Below are positions 10,230 to 19,346 of a stretch of DNA of 64,000 bases, in pieces. The notes under the pieces are model-generated. The model ran no database searches, was not told the origin of the DNA, and saw only the letters and a list, made by a program, of their open reading frames with translations. Both the position numbers and the translations under genes were made by a program. Source of the DNA: Aristolochia californica (taxonomy: Eukaryota > Streptophyta > Magnoliopsida > Piperales > Aristolochiaceae); the NCBI GenBank assembly GCA_029961685.1, contig JARWKL010000009.1:31679708-31743707 (forward strand), given 5' to 3'. Position 1 is the first letter of the stretch; every line of letters begins with the position of its first letter.

Positions 10230-11594
10230 GTGAGAGTCAGGGTTTCGTCTCTGTTGATTAATTGCCTTAAACAGTGAGGGGACTGCGGGTTTATTTTTAT
10301 TTTTTCTGATGAAATTGTTGTTTTTCGGTGTTGGATGTGTTTTCCCCTTTCTTCTCTTAGTATGGTTGGTGTTAAGTTTAGTCATCGTGGGTACTTTCGG
10401 ATCTGCATCTTGGTTCTAGGGATTCTGGTTGTCACAATATATCAACAGAAGAAGATGGTGGAGGAATTGTGAAAACAAAAATGTTTGTTTCCTCCTTTCT
10501 TTCTTTCATTTCTTCAAACTGTATATAATACATGCGTTTGATTGGCTCATCAAGACTTCTGCAAGACTTAACAATTCGCCGGACTGTATTACTTCCTGCA
10601 AACACTAACCCATGCCTCGTCTTGCTCTGGAGTGTTGTTTTGATATTTACTCCGGTATTGGGTAATTGTACAATGGACAAGTTGTCATTTTAAATGTAGC
10701 AGCATTATCTCAGGGATCCAAAAACTAAACAGATTTTGCTCGTTTATAGGATCTGAATCTATTGTACTGAATGGGCTCGATACTTTTTAGTAGATATCTG
10801 ATTATCTATCTGATTAGAGAAGTATACTATGCCAAATTCTGCATGGAACTCGCTCAAATATGGATCAGTCAATATTAATATCAACAGTGTGGCACTACTC
10901 TTGACTGCATCATCATTGATTTTCGTTTATTTTTAGGCTCATCAGAGAAGAGGCAACTCAAAAAAACATTTTAACTCTTTTAAGTTCAACCTTGACTCCT
11001 GAATTATTTTAGGCAGTGTTCAAATAATTGTGACTACCTAGGGTTTTTATAATCTGTCTCTGTGTTATGAGGAATCTTTCTTTGGGGGAAAGGATGACCT
11101 TTTCCTTTTCTCCACTTGATCTATAAGGTCCCCACTCATCTATCAGTTCTCAGCTTCTGATCTCGAGGTATTTTGTTCCTCACCGAGAAGACGAAGAGAT
11201 TTGAGTAAGAAATCGTAGAAGATGAAGGAATGAAGAGATTGTTCCTCTATAATCCTTGGTCACAAAAAAATCGATTGAAGACGAAGAATGAAGAGATAGA
11301 GGAAGAAATTGTAGAAATAGAGGTAGAAATCAAATAAAAACAAAAACTAACCTAAATGGGCAGATTGCATACCTCTTCTTTCTCTATTTAGACTTGGGGA
11401 AGATTTGGCTAAGTGAACTTCTCATTGCCATCACTGATTTCCTTCCCATTTCCTTCCGATTTTGCCATTGATTCAATGAAATTGAAACTAAAGACAAAAA
11501 ATCGATTGTCGAAATCGAGCCCGAAGAGGAAGAGGCAAAATTGCCGAAGACAGAGAGCCTTATTTGATTCCCCGAAAATCAAAATTGCTCGTTA
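10230..11594. other. spacer with no supported gene
   Basis: This holds the presumed broken intron of the ARM pseudogene and A/T-rich sequence. At about 11160-11340 there is a purine-rich patch with repeated GAAGACGAAGA-like motifs. Part of it may be the interior of the hAT element whose right end follows, but no left terminus matching TAGGGGTGGC is seen. Confidence 0.4.
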
Positions 11595-11780
11595 AGTAAT
11601 GAGTTGGCTCGTGAGCCACTGAGCCGAACCACAGTTCGCTCGAGCTCGACTCGTTTACTTAAACGAGCCCAAACTTGAACTTGGATTTGGTTCAAGTTCA
11701 GGTTTTATCGAGCCGAACTGAGTCGTAACCAAACCAAGCTCTAGTTGCTTGCGAATCGGCTCAGTATGATGCCACCCCTA
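11595..11780. mobile_element. hAT transposon right end (truncated copy)
   Basis: The block ends in GCCACCCCTA (11771-11780), the exact complement of the left terminus of the complete hAT element at 23679. Before it lie many CGAGCC/GGCTCG subterminal motifs, as in that element. It is joined at 11781 to copia reverse-transcriptase sequence, so it landed in the copia element. No left end with the expected duplicate of GCTACAAG is visible upstream, so the element or its flank has lost its other side. Confidence 0.75.
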
Positions 11781-14757
11781 GCTACAAGTCTTGTCTTATA
11801 TCTTTCAATATTGCTTAAAGAGTTTTTTTTTTTTTTTTTTTATACACCCACTTGCAGCTAATGGCCTTCCCCCTTTTAGGCAATTCATGAAGATCCCAAA
11901 CTTGGTTTTTAGCTATTGAAATTAACTCTTCTTTCATGACATCATTCCATTATGTGGATTTATGTCCACTCATGGCTTGTGAAAACGTAATAGAATCATC
12001 TTCAACACCAATGTCCAAGTCAGATTCGTGAAGGTATACTTCATACTCTGAAGAAATTGTAGGTTTCCTAACTCTTGAAGATCTTCTTAATGGTACTTCA
12101 ACATTTTCAGGTTGAGAATGTTGAGTAACTAGACCTATAAGAGTATCCTCATGATTAGAAGGTTCTTCAACTATTGGTTGTTCTTGAGAAATTGCATCCT
12201 AATGATTATCTTGAATGACAACCAATCTATGTGAAGTTGTAGGAGCAAGTTCAGAACTCGTATGATCCTCAAAAATTAAGTTTCGAGGTTGGCTACTTTC
12301 ACTAATCTCATCATTCTCAAGGAACCTTGCATTCTTAGATTCAATAATTCTTGTCGAACGAGATGGACAATAAAATTTATATCCCTTAGACTTTTCTGCA
12401 TAGCCAATGAAATGTTCACTGACTATTCTAGAGTCCAACTTTGTCTCATGTGGATTGTAAATCCCAACTTCAACTGGACACCCCCAAACATGTACATGCC
12501 TCAAACTAGGTTTCCAACATTTTCATAAGCGACATTTTATGAATCGCCTTGGTTGAAACCCTATTTAGTACATAGGTTGCAGTTTTGAGAGCTTCACTCC
12601 ACAAAGACAATGGGAGATCGAAGTTACTAATCATACTCTTCACCATGTCCATTAATGTTCGGTGTCTTCTTTCAGCCACACCATTTTGAGACGGTGAGCC
12701 AAACATTGTGTATTGTGGCACAACACCTTGTTCATCAAGAAACCTTGAAAAAGGACAAAACAATTGTCCCCTTTCAGTGTACCTTCCATAATATTCACCA
12801 CCTTTATCTGACCTCTTGATTTTGGTTTGTTTGCCTAATTGTTTCGCTATTTCTGCTTTATAGACCTTAAAAACATCTATTGCTTCACTTCTATCATAAA
12901 GCAAATAGAGATACATATCATGTATGGTCATCAATAAAGGTTATGAAATACTTTTGACCATTGAAACATGCATTATAAGGATCTGAAATATTAGTGTGTA
13001 TTATTTATAAAACATCAGAAGTCCTTCTGGCACCGTTCTTGTACTTGTTGGCTTGCTTTCCTTTAATACAATCCACACATGTACTAAATTCAGTAAAATC
13101 AAGAGCTTCAAGGACTCCATCATTTACCAATCTTTTAATTCTATCAATGGAGATTTGACATAATCTCTTATGCCACAACATGGAGGATTTCTCATTTATA
13201 ACACTATGCTTAATGCCAATATTAATACCATGTACAGTAGTTAGACTATAATCAAAGGCAGGGTTTAAAAAAGTTTGAACATTCCTTCATCTAAAATTCC
13301 ATTTCCAACAAGAACATAGTCTTTATACAATTAAAGAGAATTTTCGAGGAAATTAAAACTTAATCCAAAAGATGAAAGTCTAGAAATTGAGATAAGGTTT
13401 CTAGAACATGATGGAACATAAAATGTTTTTTCAAGGTTTAATACAAAGCTAGTATTGAGGACAAGTCTATAAGTTCCAATCGCCTCTACATGTGAACCCA
13501 TCTTGTTTCTTGAATAGATGGAGCATTCACTTGGCGTTAGTTTTTGTTGGTTCAAGAAACCCTGCATGGTGTTGGCAACATGGATTGTAGTACCAGAATC
13601 AATCCACCAAGTATTATAAGAATCATGAGTTATATTAGATTCAAAACACAATAAGGATATGAAATTACCTTTATTTTCAAGTCAATGCTTGAACTTGGGG
13701 TGTTCTTTATGTCTTTTATTCTTGCAAAAAAAACATTTGACAACGCCTTTATATTCCTTATTAAAAGGCCTTTTTCCCTTCCATTTCTTAAAAGGCTTCT
13801 TGTCTCGAGTCATCAACTGCGCACTTTCGATTCTCTCCTGATTCATCCTCCCTTCCTCTTGCACACACATAGTCAAAAATTCATTAATAGACTATTTCTC
13901 ATTTTGTGTATTATAAGAGATTTTGAAGGGTGCATATTCAGACGAAAGCGAGTTGAGGATGAAGTAGACCAAAAATGGCTCAGACATATCAATCTCCTTT
14001 GATTTTAGTCTTGCGGCCATATCCCACATTTGCATGATGTGTTCACGCACATCTTTGTGTCAGAGTGGTTCTGTCCACTCTTGTAGGCGGTAGTTTTCTG
14101 CACCTAAAAGATCGGTCTGTTGGGTTGTATTGGCTAGCCGATGTCATGGTATCAGAGCTGGGCACACCACGTCCCACGTTCGAATCCCGTGAGAAGGGGT
14201 CAAGAATGGGCGGGGTGGGTGTTAGAGTGGTTTCGTCCACTCTTGTAGGCGGTAGCTTTCCGCACCTAATAGATCGGTCCGTTGGGTGTATTGGCTAGAC
14301 GTTGTCATGGTATCAGAGCTGGGCACGCCACGTCCCGCGTTCGAATCCCGTAAGAGGCGGTCAAGAATGGGCGGGGTGGGTGTCAGAGTGGTTTCGTCCA
14401 CTCTTGTAGGCGGTAGCTTTCGCACCTAAAAGATCGGTCTGTTGGGTTGTATTAGCTAGCCGCTGTCACCTTGGTGCTAATAAATTTCATAGAACACATT
14501 TGGGTTATCAGGGTGTTCGCTAATGCCTTGTCGTCTCAAACTGTTCCTGAATAACTTGAAGATATTCCTTTACTTTGGCACATTCAGGAATGGAGCCACG
14601 AATACTCTTTCCAATATGAGACTTAATAAACATCAAACTTAATCAATTGGATCACTTCCAAAATTCAAATGATGTTTTCTCAATTTGGGTACTGGATTTT
14701 CGTGGGATTTGGAGGTTCATCCACTTGAAGTGCCAAACCAAGATCAATAAACATGTA
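11781..14757 (-). mobile_element. decayed Ty1/copia element, gag to start of reverse transcriptase
   Basis: Read on the minus strand from 14757 down, copia domains appear in order. Gag comes first (DEPPNPTK, SHIGKSIRGSIPE, DMAARLKSKEIDMSEPFLV), then a zinc knuckle that lost its last Cys (CFFCKNKRHKEH, about 13700) and protease WWIDSGTTIH (about 13600). The integrase zinc part follows (LWHKRLCQISIDRI, CVDCIKGKQ), then the integrase core (12934-12506, SDKGGEYYG, GSPSQNGVAERRHRT), a linker, and the start of RT (KWVYK, RYKTRLVA). Several stops and frameshifts make it non-functional; in gag, TGA replaces two expected Arg codons. No LTR is visible at either end. It is cut by a TRIM (14058-14468) and bordered by a hAT end (11780). 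A T19 run (11823-11841) sits inside the RT part. Confidence 0.9.
14058..14468 (+). mobile_element. TRIM retroelement with three LTRs, nested in copia gag
   Basis: Three near-identical 88-89-bp repeats start TGTCAGAGTGG/TGTTAGAGTGG and end TGTCA, at 14058-14146, 14220-14307 and 14381-14468. After the first two comes TGGTATCAGAGC, the primer-binding site complementary to initiator-Met tRNA, and about 73 bp of internal sequence ending in a G-rich polypurine tract (GGGCGGGGTGGG). This is the layout of a terminal-repeat retrotransposon in miniature, as LTR-internal-LTR-internal-LTR. Flanking 5-bp sequences CTTTG (14053-14057) and CCTTG (14469-14473) differ at one base and look like the target duplication. 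Removing the element and one copy puts the host gag back in frame. It has no coding capacity, so it must have used enzymes of another element. Confidence 0.88.
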
Positions 14758-15702
14758 ATGAAACCATTTTTTTAAATATTTACCCATATAAATAATTCAA
14801 AAAAAAATCAACGTGTCATTATAATATTTCCTGTGGGCTTAGATTATAACACATGCGATTTATGTCTTTTTATAATGGGACCCACAAAATTTATTTGTAA
14901 AGGAATATTCTAGGCCTGTGGGTAACTAGATTTTTTTTTAAAGTATTTCTTTGCCATCTTGATTAATTATTTTAATATAACATTTACCCTGTGGGGTTAA
15001 ATTATTATATCTTCATGATAAATCACAATTTTTTATGTCATTAACTTTATGTGACTAAACTTAATGTCACTAGATATTTTCGTAATAAAAAATGTTGTGG
15101 CAATTACTCAATTATTTAAATGTATTCAAAAAATATGACATAAAAAATAATTGACTAAAATTGATGTCAATTATTAATTCATTTTATTTAGGTTAACTTA
15201 AAATATACATAAACCTAAATAAAAAAATTCAGAATTAAAAAATTAACAAAATATGTACAGTAACTATATGTGCATGCACAATTATGTAATTCATATGAAT
15301 TATAGGAGAAATTGCATTGGGAGACTAGTTTTATCGAGTTGGAACGGTTGAGTCGGGCCGACTCAACCTGTCCAAGTCTCTGAGTTGCCGACTTGTTATT
15401 TAAATCATACAATCATATGATTCAAAAAAATTATTTTTTTTATTTTCTGGGGGTCGTCTTCAACCTCCAGCCACGTGTAGGGGGGAGTTTGATGGTGGCC
15501 ACCGTTGACCCCCCGCCACACATCGGCTTCCCGTTGAAAGTAGGCCTACGTCGTCGACGGCCAGGGAGCACTGCCCTTTTGCTATAGAGGCACGAGAACC
15601 TTTGCCGGCCTCCATCAACAACTCAACGCTGTCTTATGACAGCGTCACCGGCCGATGTGCGGTGCCAACACATGATTCTCATGCGTGAATTGTTGGAATT
15701 GG
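14758..15702. other. AT-rich spacer
   Basis: No gene is supported. About 14760-15420 is AT-rich and low in complexity. About 15440-15690 is GC-richer with short ORFs on both strands but no recognisable protein; it may be part of a retroelement adjoining the TRIM remnant. Confidence 0.4.
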
Positions 15703-15933
15703 CTTAAAGACAGACAACCAATTCCAACACTCCCCCGCACGTGCGACACTCACAACACGGGACAACCCCCACAAATCGGGGGACCAAATTCTTCAACACA
15801 GATATTGGGGGCAGCTGGATTCGAACACACGACCGACCTGTTCTGATACTATATTGAAACTAATTGTTCTAAAAGATCGAACTTTTAGAGAAGGCGCAAT
15901 GTGGATATTAAAGACAAGCAACCAATTCCAACA
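15703..15933 (-). mobile_element. second TRIM-like retroelement (different family), minus strand
   Basis: On the minus strand an LTR begins TGTTGGAATTGG at 15933 and ends ...GTTTCA at 15855 (79 bp). It is followed at once by a primer-binding site related to initiator-Met tRNA (ATAGTATCAGAAC). The short internal region holds GTTCGAATCC and ends in a polypurine tract GTGCGGGGGAG. A second LTR copy starts TGTTGGAATTGG at 15729 but matches only to about 15703. Beyond that the sequence runs into an inverted copy of its own start (CCAATTCCAACA), so the 3' LTR is truncated or rearranged. Confidence 0.72.
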
Positions 15934-16245
15934 TGAACCGTCGGCTGACACGCGCTGAGAACACCGTCAATGCTCTAGCGATCAAATGGCTCCGTCGGGA
16001 TTGCCGGAGAATGCATAAACCGGTGCTCCTGAACAGGTTTCGCTCTTCCAAGAGTCTTCCTAATGCCGGCGCTTTCAATGCCGGTGGGCTTCGCAGCGCC
16101 CATGTGCGTAGACACTGACGCTCTGTCGCCGATGGCAACGTCCAACTGACTTCTATGGAGATCAATGTAAGCAATTTACTGCAGTTTTAAGCAAGTTAGG
16201 GATGATTCAGCTTCCCAATTTGCTCATACGTTAATGAAAATATCT

Positions 16246-16449
16246 TACTTTGTTGGCGAAGCTGTGATGGTGAGGTACGACTGAGGGTGGGTAGTCTTCT
16301 TCCTCTCCGATGGAACTGAATCCTTTCTCTGAAACTGACTCTAATTCTGCAAACCCTCGGCATGAAATGTTCCGATCCGCATCCGTCCGCAAACCTGATG
16401 CTACGCCCACTGCCGACGCTCCCCCGGTACAGTAGGATGTGGTTAGCAA
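16246..16449 (-). other. unrecognised exon-like segment, minus strand
   Basis: The minus strand is open for about 68 codons (FAELESVSEKGFSSIGEEED and onward to HSFANK) and ends at a good donor, AAA|GTAAGA. A further open stretch lies downstream on the same strand (about 16160-15934) and is cut off by the TRIM LTR at 15933. I do not recognise the protein. It could be the remains of a gene truncated by the TRIM, or chance. Confidence 0.25.
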
Positions 16450-16508
16450 TTCAATTATTTTAGATGATGCATGAAATGGTCTGACAGTAGGATGTGGTTA
16501 GCAATTCG
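16430..16508. repeat. 24-bp direct duplication
   Basis: ACAGTAGGATGTGGTTAGCA plus a few further bases occurs at about 16430 and again 54 bp later at about 16484. It is a short local duplication with no other feature attached. Confidence 0.8.
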
Positions 16509-16509
16509 T

Positions 16510-17651
16510 GTTGGCTGATGCAAAGTCACCCACATGCAATTAGCCATGTTTGAAAGCCTTATTCCAGTGACGGGGTTTGTCTTATTAAGAGAGTAAAATA
16601 TGGGACACGACGGCCGTGGCCCGCCCGTGTGCCTGCCTGCCTGCTTGTGACCTACACATGACACAATGGTAGTTCCCGTCAATTCAATTACCGTGTCTTC
16701 TCGCCTTTTTTACGCTTGTCGGTGCGTCCAAAGGCGAAACTCCCTGGCTCATTATTGGCGTACAGGGTACCGAATTAGTAGCATACGCCACGCGGTGTTA
16801 CCTGAACCTCGACCAATTTCACGCAGTGCACACACTACGCACCGTGGCGCGTTTTAAAGTGTACCTTTGTAGTTTAATCGGGATGCTCTCGAGAGCTAAT
16901 AAACGATAGAAAAAAAGTCACAGCTCATCGGAGAGACAGAGAGAGCGCTCGGCAATTGTGTGTGAGAGTTCGTGGTATCGGCGAATCGAGATCCAAATGC
17001 CGGGTATTCTCGGATCCGTGGACGTGTGAAAGAAGGGGCGAGTGATTCGGTAACCTAAGAATTTCTTTCTTTTGAACGTCTCAATGCGCTTTTTATACTT
17101 GCCCAGACACTTACAGATTAGAAAACTGGATGGTCGCGGATGTTCTTTACGTACATTTACTTGCAAAGGTTTCTCTGAATACTCGTTATTTGAGATCTAA
17201 CTGGTGAAACAGTTCTTATGAAGGATTTGTCTACATAAATCCATTTCTTGTATTTCTGAATCTATATCCTTATTTTTCGAGAACTTTATGCTCTGATCTC
17301 TGGAAATTTAGTCTTTTTTTTTATGGATTTGATTTTTTTTTTTGGAGTGGGTGGACGACTCTTTTGTAGAACCGTCGAGTGTTTACCGCTTCAGCTTCAT
17401 CCTATCGTTTCTGTTTTTTTTTTTCTTTCTGTTTAGTGTATAGAACCCTAATTTTCTACTTTTCTAATAAAGACGTTTTGTTACTAAATCTAAAAAGTTT
17501 TTCTGTTTATTCGTTTCCTTCACATCTTTTATGCCAAATGAAGAAATACATAACACTTCTCATTTTTTGGAGCTGCTTCTTTTCAGAACTGATTCAATCA
17601 CGGTTTCAGAAACTGCTTTCTGGCGTCCTTTAACTTCACAACGTAGAAAGG
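16510..17651 (+). other. upstream region and probable 5' UTR of the O-fucosyltransferase-like gene
   Basis: No separate gene is supported. The stretch 16920-17640 has the pyrimidine-rich, intron-like look of a plant 5' UTR with an intron. A possible donor TCG|GTAACC is near 17049 and a possible acceptor ACGTAG lies just before AAAGGATG at 17652. These sites are inferred only from sequence. Confidence 0.4.
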
Positions 17652-19346
17652 ATGTTTGGTCGACAACCTCTTAACAGATCCGGAAGTTTCCGAGCTGAGA
17701 ACCTTGGACAAAATGCGATGGCCATGATTGGAAATCTCTGTTTCACACTCTTTGTCTTAGGAGTGTTAATTTTTACCATCATTGCTGCAACATACCAGCC
17801 CGAAGATCCTCTCTTCCACCCCTCAACCAAGCTCACCACCTTCCTCACGTCCACCTCCAATGCCACCTTTCGATCTGATGAAACCGTCCTCAAGACTGGT
17901 GAAGACTTTATGACTTCAAACCAATCTGCATTTGGAACATTCATAAACGTTACTGATGTTGCACTTAGTGATTTATCTGTGCCCACAGCTCTTGCCTCCG
18001 ACTGTGAAGTAAATAGTAGAATAGACTGTGCAGATCCTGAAGTTTTCCATTTAATGATGAGATCTGCCATAGAGAAATTCAAAGACATTCACTTCTATAG
18101 ATTTGGCAAATCTGTTCCCGGTTCAGATGATAGTACGTGTGATTTGGCATGGCGCTTTAGACCTAAGGAAGGTAAAACAGCTTCATTTTACAAGGACTAC
18201 CGGAGGTTTGTTTTATCTAGGTCAGATAACTGCACCTACTCAGTAATTTCTATTGGGGATTACCATTCTGGTGTTAATGCAAGGAAAAAAAGAAAGAATC
18301 AGAAACCAGGGTTTGAACCCGCTGCCAAGGGTACCGTAGTTCCTGGTCCTTCTGTACAAGTAATTGGTGAAGCTGTTAATGATTCACTTCCACAAGTGGT
18401 ATCGGAAGGAAAGTTCAGTAGTGGCCACTACTTGATGTACGCGGGTGGAGGTGATCGCTGCAAGAGCATGAATCATTACATATGGAGTTTCTTGTGTGCA
18501 TTGGGTGAGGCCCAGTACCTTAATCGGACTCTAGTTATGGATTTGAGTATTTGTTTGTCCTCAATGTACACTTCATCAAATCAGAATGAGGAAGGGAAGG
18601 ATTTCAGGTTCTATTTTGATTTTGAGCATTTGAAGGAGTCAGCTTCCGTGTTGGACCAGAGTCAATTTTGGACAGATTGGGGGAAGTGGCAGAAGAAAGA
18701 TGGTTTAGCTCTTCACCTTGTTGAGGACTTCAAGGTCACTCCAATGAAGCTATTCGATGTGAAGGATGCATTAATTATGAGGAAGTTTGGTTCAGTGGAG
18801 CCTGATAACTACTGGTACCGGGTGTGTGAGGGTGAGGCTGAGTCTGTTATTCAACGCCCTTGGCACCTTCTTTGGAAATCCAGACGATTGATGGACATAG
18901 TGTCTGCAATATCTGCAAGGTTGAATTGGGATTTTGACTCTGTTCATGTTGTGAGAGGGGAGAAGGCAAAGAACACTGAGCTCTGGCCTAATCTGGCCTT
19001 GGACACATCTCCTGCAAATCTTCTCTCTACGCTGCGTGAGAAGATTGATGAAGGGAGGCACCTATACATTGCAACTAACGAACCTGACATACCATTCTTT
19101 GATCCTTTGAAAGATAAGTATACTACCCACTTTCTTCAGGACTACCGAGATCTCTGGGACGAGAACAGTGAGTGGTACATGGATACGAAGAAGCTTAATA
19201 ATGGAGTTCCAGTGGAATTTGATGGGTACATGAGTGTGGAGGTTGACACTGAGGTGTTCTTGAGAGGGAAAAAGCAGATTGAAACATTCAATGATCTCAC
19301 ATCTGACTGCAAGGATGGGATCAATACCTGCCGCTCATCCTCTTGA
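17652..19346 (+). CDS. O-fucosyltransferase-like type II membrane protein
   Basis: An intronless frame of 564 residues. The N-terminus is cytosolic and Arg-containing (MFGRQPLNRSGSFRAENL), followed by one membrane anchor (about residues 22-48, LCFTLFVLGVLIFTIIAA). This is the layout of a Golgi type II glycosyltransferase. The lumenal part has several N-x-S/T sites and a conserved core (SGHYLMYAGGGDRCKSMNHY, RTLVMDLSICLSS, RRLMDIVSAISARLNWDFD, VVRGEKA, LYIATNEPD) resembling plant GDP-fucose O-fucosyltransferase-like proteins; close relatives occur in Arabidopsis as a small family of roughly this length. The donor and acceptor are inferred from the family, not shown here. The start is the first ATG before the basic/TM segment. 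Nothing looks broken. Confidence 0.75.
   Translation: MFGRQPLNRSGSFRAENLGQNAMAMIGNLCFTLFVLGVLIFTIIAATYQPEDPLFHPSTKLTTFLTSTSNATFRSDETVLKTGEDFMTSNQSAFGTFINVTDVALSDLSVPTALASDCEVNSRIDCADPEVFHLMMRSAIEKFKDIHFYRFGKSVPGSDDSTCDLAWRFRPKEGKTASFYKDYRRFVLSRSDNCTYSVISIGDYHSGVNARKKRKNQKPGFEPAAKGTVVPGPSVQVIGEAVNDSLPQVVSEGKFSSGHYLMYAGGGDRCKSMNHYIWSFLCALGEAQYLNRTLVMDLSICLSSMYTSSNQNEEGKDFRFYFDFEHLKESASVLDQSQFWTDWGKWQKKDGLALHLVEDFKVTPMKLFDVKDALIMRKFGSVEPDNYWYRVCEGEAESVIQRPWHLLWKSRRLMDIVSAISARLNWDFDSVHVVRGEKAKNTELWPNLALDTSPANLLSTLREKIDEGRHLYIATNEPDIPFFDPLKDKYTTHFLQDYRDLWDENSEWYMDTKKLNNGVPVEFDGYMSVEVDTEVFLRGKKQIETFNDLTSDCKDGINTCRSSS

Noticed and set aside
9939..10385. 148-codon minus-strand frame
   Set aside because: It is the antisense shadow of the ARM-repeat exon on the plus strand, which carries the recognisable protein motif; the minus-strand product resembles nothing.
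11823..11841. Poly(A) tail of a retroposed copia transcript
   Set aside because: Reverse-transcriptase coding sequence resumes beyond the run, so it is an internal expansion.
13659..14002. Plus-strand frames over the copia remnant
   Set aside because: Shadows of the minus-strand gag and zinc-knuckle coding sequence.
14147..14219. tRNA gene suggested by GTTCGAATCCC
   Set aside because: The B-box-like motif lies in the TRIM internal region next to the primer-binding site; there is no tRNA cloverleaf.
17636..18088. 150-codon minus-strand frame
   Set aside because: It lies wholly antisense to the O-fucosyltransferase-like gene and has no recognisable domain.
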